DNA from: Pseudoduganella armeniaca
GTDB lineage: Bacteria > Pseudomonadota > Gammaproteobacteria > Burkholderiales > Burkholderiaceae_D
Assembly (NCBI RefSeq): GCF_003028855.1
Contig: NZ_CP028324.1
Location: 868,001 to 932,000, forward strand
Direction of reading: 5' to 3'
DNA: 64,000 bases
Shown here piece after piece: positions 59,530-64,000 of this stretch. Below the pieces are notes generated by a model. The model ran no database searches. It saw nothing but the letters and a program-made list of their open reading frames with translations, and was not told where the DNA came from. Each line of letters starts with the position of its first letter. Positions within the stretch are counted from its first letter, which is position 1. A program made the translations under genes and the position numbers.

Positions 59530-60525
59530 ATGAACCGAATCCGTATCGCCGCCGGCGCCATCGCGCTGGCGCTGGCCGCCAACGCCCAGGCCGAGGGCCG
59601 CATCCGCATCGCCGAACAGTATGGTGTCGTTTACCTGCTGCTCAATATCGCGCAGGAGCAGAAGCTGATCGAGAAATACGGCAAGCAGGCCGGTGTCGAC
59701 ATCAAGGTCGAATGGACCCAGCTGTCCGGTGGCGCCGCCATCAACGACGCGCTGCTGTCCGGCGCCATCGACATCGGCAGCGCCGGCGTCGGGCCGCTGA
59801 TCACGCTGTGGGACCGTACCAAGGGCCGCCACAACGTGCGCGGCGTGGCGGCGCTCGGCAGCTTCCCGTACTACCTGGTCACCAACAACCCGAAGGTGAA
59901 GACGATCGCCGACTTCACCGACAAGGACCGCATCGGCCTGCCCGCCGTCGGCGTCTCGGTGCAGGCGCGCATCCTGCAGATGGCGGTGGCAAAGCAGTGG
60001 GGCGACGATCAATTCGCGCGGCTGGACAAGATCACGCAGACCTTGCCGCATCCGGATGCGACCAATGCCATCATCGCCGGCGGCACCGAGATCACGGGGC
60101 ACTTCGCCACGCCGCCATTCCAGGAGCAGGAGCTGGCGCAGAACCCGAATGCCCACGTGGTGCTGAAGTCCTACGACGTGCAGGGCGGGCCGTCGTCTTC
60201 CACGCTGCTGTACGCCACCGAAAAATACCGCAGCGAGAATCCGAAGACGTACCGCGCCTTCGTGCAGGCGCTGGCCGAGGCGGCCGATTTCGCTACCAAG
60301 AACCCGGAAGGCGCGGCCGACGTCTATTTAAAAGTCAACAAGAGCAAGGTCGATCGCGCGCTGCTGCTGAAGATCTTCAGGAATCCGGAAGTACAGTTCC
60401 GCATCGCGCCGCAAAACACGCTGGGCCTGGCGCAGTTCATGCACAAGGTCGGCGCCGTCAAGACCCGCGCGACCAACTGGCGCGACTACTTCTTCGACGA
60501 CGCCCTGGTCAAGGAAGGCAGCTGA
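59530..60525 (+). CDS. ABC transporter substrate-binding protein (SsuA/TauA-like)
   Basis: 331 residues with a signal peptide (MNRIRIAAGAIALALAANAQA). It is an NMT1/SsuA-type periplasmic binding protein: EYGVVYLL-like start (IAEQYGVVYLLLN), LSGGAAINDALLSGAIDIGSAG, AALGSFPYYLVTNNPKVKTI, FTDKDRIGLPAVGVSVQARI. It starts 10 bases after the dioxygenase gene and is followed by the ATPase and permease genes of the same importer. Confidence 0.88.
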   Translation: MNRIRIAAGAIALALAANAQAEGRIRIAEQYGVVYLLLNIAQEQKLIEKYGKQAGVDIKVEWTQLSGGAAINDALLSGAIDIGSAGVGPLITLWDRTKGRHNVRGVAALGSFPYYLVTNNPKVKTIADFTDKDRIGLPAVGVSVQARILQMAVAKQWGDDQFARLDKITQTLPHPDATNAIIAGGTEITGHFATPPFQEQELAQNPNAHVVLKSYDVQGGPSSSTLLYATEKYRSENPKTYRAFVQALAEAADFATKNPEGAADVYLKVNKSKVDRALLLKIFRNPEVQFRIAPQNTLGLAQFMHKVGAVKTRATNWRDYFFDDALVKEGS

Positions 60526-60526
60526 C

Positions 60527-61354
60527 ATGCGACCGCTGCGCATGGTCGCACCGCCGGGTCCCGAGCCGCTGCTGCGGGTGCGCGACGTCACGCTGCAATA
60601 CCGCAGCGGCAGCGCCACCGTGCGCGCCACGCAAAACGTCAGCTTCGACGTATTCGAAGGCGACCGCTTCGTGCTGCTGGGCCCTTCGGGCTGCGGCAAA
60701 TCGTCGCTGCTGAAGGCCGTCGGCGGCTTCCTGGCACCCAGCGCGGGCAGCATCGAACTCGCTGGCCGCACCGTCACGCAGCCGGGACCCGACCGCATGG
60801 CCGTGTTCCAGGAATTCGACCAGCTGCCGCCGTGGAAGACGGTGCTGGAGAACGTCATGTTCCCCCTGCTGGCGGCTGGGCGGCTGCCGCGCGCGGAGGC
60901 GCGCGAACGCGCGCTGCACTGGATTGCCCGCGTCGGGCTGACGCGCTTTGCCGGCGCCTACCCGCACACGCTGTCCGGCGGCATGAAGCAGCGAGTCGCG
61001 ATCGCCCGCGCGTTGGCCATGCAGCCAAAGGTGCTGCTGATGGACGAGCCGTTCGCCGCGCTCGATGCGCTGACCCGCCGCACGATGCAGGAGGAGCTGA
61101 CGAAGCTGTGGGAAGAAGCGCCGTTCACGCTGCTGTTCGTCACCCACTCGATCGACGAGGCGCTGGTGGTGGGCAACGGCATCCTGCTGCTGTCGCCACA
61201 TCCGGGCCGCGTGCGCGCGGAGCTGAACAGCCACCAGTTCGGCCTGGCCAGTGGCGGCAGCGCCGAGTTCCAGGCCGCCGCCCAGCGCATCCACGACCTG
61301 CTGTTCGACGAGGCGCCAGCTGCCCCCGCGCCGGGCGAAAGGGCCACCCGATGA
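60527..61354 (+). CDS. ABC transporter ATP-binding protein (SsuB/TauB-like)
   Basis: 275 residues. Walker A is LLGPSGCGKSSLLKAVGG, the Q-loop VFQEFDQLPPWKTV, the signature TLSGGMKQRVAIARALA, Walker B VLLMDEPFAALD and the H-loop FVTHSIDEAL. It powers the importer. It starts one base after the stop of the binding-protein gene and overlaps the permease start. Confidence 0.92.
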   Translation: MRPLRMVAPPGPEPLLRVRDVTLQYRSGSATVRATQNVSFDVFEGDRFVLLGPSGCGKSSLLKAVGGFLAPSAGSIELAGRTVTQPGPDRMAVFQEFDQLPPWKTVLENVMFPLLAAGRLPRAEARERALHWIARVGLTRFAGAYPHTLSGGMKQRVAIARALAMQPKVLLMDEPFAALDALTRRTMQEELTKLWEEAPFTLLFVTHSIDEALVVGNGILLLSPHPGRVRAELNSHQFGLASGGSAEFQAAAQRIHDLLFDEAPAAPAPGERATR

Positions 61355-62220
61355 CCGCCTTCGATCCACCGATTCGCCAGGAGTACCTGGCCGAGCTGGC
61401 ACCTGTCGCGACCAGCGAGCTGCAACACCCGCTGCCGTTGGCCGCGCGGGTCTGGGAGCACGGCGGCGTGCGCAAGGCCGTGCTGCTGCTGGTGCTGGCC
61501 ACGCTGTGGGAGCTGCTGGCGCGCTGGCAGGACAACGACCTGCTGCTGCCGACATGCCTGCAAACGGCGCGCGCGTTCGGCGAGGGCATCGCCAGCGGCG
61601 AGCTGCTGGACAAGGTCAGCGTCTCGCTGGCCGTGCTGGCGCAGGGTTATGCGGCCGGCATCGCCAGCGCGTTCGTGTTGACGGCTTTGGCTGTATCGAC
61701 GCGCCTTGGACGCGACCTGCTGGAGACGCTGGTCTCGATGTTCAACCCGCTGCCGGCCATCGCGCTGCTGCCGCTGGCGATGCTGTGGCTGGGGCTCGGC
61801 CACGCCAGCCTGGTGTTCGTCATCGTCCACGCGGTGCTGTGGCCGCTGGCGCTGGGGACCTATGCCGGCTTCCAGGCGGTGCCGGAAACGCTGCGCATGG
61901 CCGGCCGCAACTACGGCCTGCGCGGCCTGCCGTTCGTCGTGCGGATCCTCGTCCCGGCCGCGCTGCCGGCCATCCTGTCCGGCCTGAAGATCGGCTGGGC
62001 GTTCGCCTGGCGCACCCTGATCGCGGCCGAACTGGTGTTCGGCGCCTCGTCCGGCAAGGGCGGCCTGGGCTGGTACATCTTTCAGAACAGGAACGAACTG
62101 TACACCGATAAAGTGTTTGCGGGCCTTGCCGCCGTGATCCTAATCGGCCTGGCAGTCGAAAACCTGCTGTTCGCTGCACTGGAACGGGGCACGGTGCGCC
62201 GCTGGGGCATGCAGCGCTAA
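61351..62220 (+). CDS. ABC transporter permease (SsuC/TauC-like)
   Basis: 289 residues with about six membrane helices. The EAA-type loop is in MAGRNYGLRGLPFVVRILVP and VPAALPAILSGLKIGWAFAWRTL follows the usual pattern of the sulfonate/nitrate permease group. Start codon ATG at 61351 overlaps the ATPase stop. Last gene of the dioxygenase-transporter operon; a large palindrome follows. Confidence 0.9.
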   Translation: MTAFDPPIRQEYLAELAPVATSELQHPLPLAARVWEHGGVRKAVLLLVLATLWELLARWQDNDLLLPTCLQTARAFGEGIASGELLDKVSVSLAVLAQGYAAGIASAFVLTALAVSTRLGRDLLETLVSMFNPLPAIALLPLAMLWLGLGHASLVFVIVHAVLWPLALGTYAGFQAVPETLRMAGRNYGLRGLPFVVRILVPAALPAILSGLKIGWAFAWRTLIAAELVFGASSGKGGLGWYIFQNRNELYTDKVFAGLAAVILIGLAVENLLFAALERGTVRRWGMQR

Positions 62221-62231
62221 CCTACCACCGC

Positions 62232-62292
62232 AAAACCGGGTCAGGTCTGTCATTCGGACAAATGTCCGAATGACAGACCTGACCCCGGTTTT
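62232..62292. repeat. Large palindrome (AAAACCGGGTCAGGTCTGTC...) after the permease gene
   Basis: Left arm 62232-62260 and right arm 62263-62292 are inverted copies differing by one base insertion, around AA. The core GGTCTGTCATTC/GAATGACAGACC is in the same style as the other GTCTGTC elements. It ends in TTTT and lies 11 bases after the permease stop, so it is a likely terminator, and 32 bases before nasT. Confidence 0.8.
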
Positions 62293-62324
62293 ATCCTGGC
62301 GCGCTTCTTGCTCTGCAATGGAGT

Positions 62325-62924
62325 ATGAGCCGCCATCTCCGCATCGTCCTTGTCCACCCGCCGCGTGAAAGCGATGCCTCGTTGCGCGCGGCCGCCCTGC
62401 AGGCCGGGCTGGCCGAGGCCGGCTACCAGTTGGTCGCCTCGCTGCCGGCCGACATCCACCTGCCCGAACGCATCGCTCAGCTGCAGCCCGACATGATCAT
62501 CGCCGACGCCGAGTCCGATGCGCGCGACGTGCTGGAGCACATCGTCGTCGCCACCCGCGACGAGCGCCGCCCCATCGTCATGTTCACGGAAGACGACAAG
62601 ACCTCCTCGATGGAGGCCGCGCTGGAGGCAGGCGTGTCGGCGTACATCGTGGCCGGCCTGCAGCCGGAGCGCATCAAGCCGGTGTTGAACGTGGCGCTGG
62701 CGCGCTTTCGCAAGGAGCAGAAGCTGCTGCACGAGCTGGCGGACACCAAGCACAAGCTGGCCGAGCGCAAGGTCATCGACCGCGCCAAGGGGGTGCTGAT
62801 GGCGCGCCACGGCATCAGCGAGGACCAGGCCTACCAGCGCCTGCGCACGATGGCGATGAACAAGAACCTGAAATTGGCCGAGGTCGCGCAGCGGCTGCTG
62901 GACGTGGAGGATTTGCTGGGATGA
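62325..62924 (+). CDS. nasT: ANTAR-domain response regulator NasT
   Basis: 199 residues. The N-terminal receiver-like domain (RIVLVHPPRESDASLRAAAL, IADAESDARDVLEHIV) is followed by a C-terminal ANTAR domain (AERKVIDRAKGVLMARHGIS, AYQRLRTMAMNKNLKLAEVA) that binds paired RNA hairpins in leader RNAs and prevents termination. NasT is released from the nitrate sensor NasS when nitrate is present. The next gene is a NasS-like candidate, as expected. Confidence 0.88.
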   Translation: MSRHLRIVLVHPPRESDASLRAAALQAGLAEAGYQLVASLPADIHLPERIAQLQPDMIIADAESDARDVLEHIVVATRDERRPIVMFTEDDKTSSMEAALEAGVSAYIVAGLQPERIKPVLNVALARFRKEQKLLHELADTKHKLAERKVIDRAKGVLMARHGISEDQAYQRLRTMAMNKNLKLAEVAQRLLDVEDLLG

Positions 62925-62957
62925 TGCACAACACTGGTGCGCGTCGGGGATACGACC

Positions 62958-64000
62958 ATGCACATTGAAAAACAGGCCGTCCGCATCGGTTTCAATCCGC
63001 TGACCGACTGCGCCGCGCTGCTGATGGCGTCCGTACTGGGTTGCGACGAGCGGCACGGCATCCGGATCGTCCCCAGCCGCGAGGCCTCCTGGGCCGGCAT
63101 GCGCGACAAGCTGGTGACGGGCGAACTCGATGCGGCCCATGCCCTGCTCGGCATGGTGTACGGCACCCAGCTGGGCATCGGCGCCCAGCGCCACGACATG
63201 GCCGTGCTGATGCACCTGAACCGCAACGGCCAGGCCATCACCCTGTCGCGCCACCTGATGGCGCAGGGCGCCGTCGATGGCGCGTCGCTGGCGGGCCTCC
63301 TGCAAAGCGAACGGCGGCAGTACGTGTTCGCCCAGACCTTCCCGACCGGCACCCATGCGATGTGGCTGTATTACTGGCTGGCCGCGCACGGCATCGATCC
63401 GCTGCGCGACGTGCGCGCCATTACGATCCCGCCGTCGCAGATGGTCTACAACCTGGCGGAAGGGCATATGGACGGCTTCTGCGCCGGCGAGCCGTGGGGC
63501 CAGCGTGCCGTCATGGACGGCATCGGCGTGACGGTCGCCACCAGCCAGCAGATCTGGCCCGACCATCCGGAAAAGGTGCTGGCCACGTCGCGCGCGTTTG
63601 CCGACGCCCATCCGAACACCTGCCGCGCACTCATCGCGGCGGTGCTGGAGGCCAGCCGGTGGATCGACGCCAGTGACGAGAATCGCCGCGCGACGGCCGA
63701 GATCCTGGCCGGCGGCGCCGTCGTGGCGACCGACCGCGCCGCGCTGCTGCCGCGCATGCTGGGTCGCTACGACGATGGCATGGGCCGCCAGTGGCAGGAC
63801 GCCCATCCGCTGGCGTTCCACCAGGACGGGCAGGCCAACTACCCGTATCTGTCGGACGGCATCTGGTTCATGACCCAGCTGCGCCGCTGGGGCCTGCTCA
63901 AGGCGCACCCGGACTACGAGGCGACGGCACGCGCAGTCACGCGCGTGCAGCTGTACCGCGAGGCGGCCGAACTGGCCGGCGTGACCGCCCCCGCCGGCAC
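62958..64000 (+). CDS. NasS/NrtA-like nitrate-binding protein, truncated by the window end
   Basis: At least 347 residues, open to the last base, so the end is missing. It has no signal peptide (MHIEKQAVRIGFNPLTDCAA), which favours a cytoplasmic NasS-type nitrate sensor over a periplasmic NrtA. It shows REASWAGMRDKLVTGELDAAHAL, VYGTQLGIGAQ, TFPTGTHAMWLYYWLAAHG, MDGFCAGEPWGQRAV and ANYPYLSDGIWFMTQLRRWG, all of the CmpA/NrtA family. It starts 33 bases after nasT. Confidence 0.85.
   Translation, partial: MHIEKQAVRIGFNPLTDCAALLMASVLGCDERHGIRIVPSREASWAGMRDKLVTGELDAAHALLGMVYGTQLGIGAQRHDMAVLMHLNRNGQAITLSRHLMAQGAVDGASLAGLLQSERRQYVFAQTFPTGTHAMWLYYWLAAHGIDPLRDVRAITIPPSQMVYNLAEGHMDGFCAGEPWGQRAVMDGIGVTVATSQQIWPDHPEKVLATSRAFADAHPNTCRALIAAVLEASRWIDASDENRRATAEILAGGAVVATDRAALLPRMLGRYDDGMGRQWQDAHPLAFHQDGQANYPYLSDGIWFMTQLRRWGLLKAHPDYEATARAVTRVQLYREAAELAGVTAPAG

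Noticed and set aside
1..64000. CRISPR arrays, rRNA genes, prophage, integrase or transposase genes.
   Set aside because: No spaced direct-repeat array, rRNA signature or mobile-element protein was found in either strand.

Overview
This 64 kb window is a G+C-rich chromosomal segment from a betaproteobacterium, most likely an Oxalobacteraceae member of the Massilia/Duganella/Pseudoduganella group. That placement is an inference. It rests on the protein content (a PEP-CTERM protein, several TonB-dependent receptors, a dnaKJ and nadK-recN neighbourhood of betaproteobacterial type) and on many intergenic palindromes with cores such as GGGACTGTCCC, GGGGTCTGTCCCC and GGTGTCAGGCACC.

Layout. 0-13 kb holds a TraB/GumN protein, three TonB-dependent receptors (one carbohydrate-type, one ZnuD-like, one siderophore-type with a Fur box), a tRNA-Gly with a duplicated 3' fragment 1.3 kb downstream around a PEP-CTERM gene, small DUF genes, a HIRAN-domain membrane protein and a GAF-histidine kinase. 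13-23 kb holds trmB, an EamA exporter with a divergent AraC regulator, recQ, uppP, an S33 hydrolase, a GNAT, a YkgJ cysteine-cluster protein, and a glycosyltransferase plus GH13 amylase pair. 34-50 kb holds a DUF445 protein, a TetR regulator with a dyad operator, a frameshifted isoaspartate methyltransferase-like gene, a rhodanese, tolC, gloA, three tandem paralogous lipoproteins, a sorbosone-dehydrogenase-like protein, a DUF3667 protein, nadK-recN behind a LexA box, and hemH. 50-64 kb holds grpE-dnaK-dnaJ behind a sigma-32 promoter, a beta-carbonic anhydrase, a LexA-box-preceded radical SAM/HhH plus DUF4130-UdgX repair operon, a TauD-type dioxygenase with an ABC transporter, and nasT followed by a nitrate-sensor-like protein cut by the window end.

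The most interesting locus is an apparent eight-gene operon at 23794-34369. It encodes an HlyD-type adaptor, a 118-residue Ser/Thr/Gly-rich peptide with a microcin-type double-glycine leader, a TraB/GumN-like protein, a C39-peptidase ABC exporter, and then two successive pairs of an HlyC-like (toxin-activating lysine acyltransferase) tandem-domain protein followed by a SelO-like pseudokinase. I read it as a class II microcin-like secretion system with an unusual double modification module. The peptide has exactly one lysine (K22, just after the cleavage site), the obvious candidate acceptor for an HlyC-like enzyme, and many Ser/Thr that a SelO-like AMP transferase could modify. TolC at 37.7 kb could be the outer-membrane partner. 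No clear immunity gene is visible.
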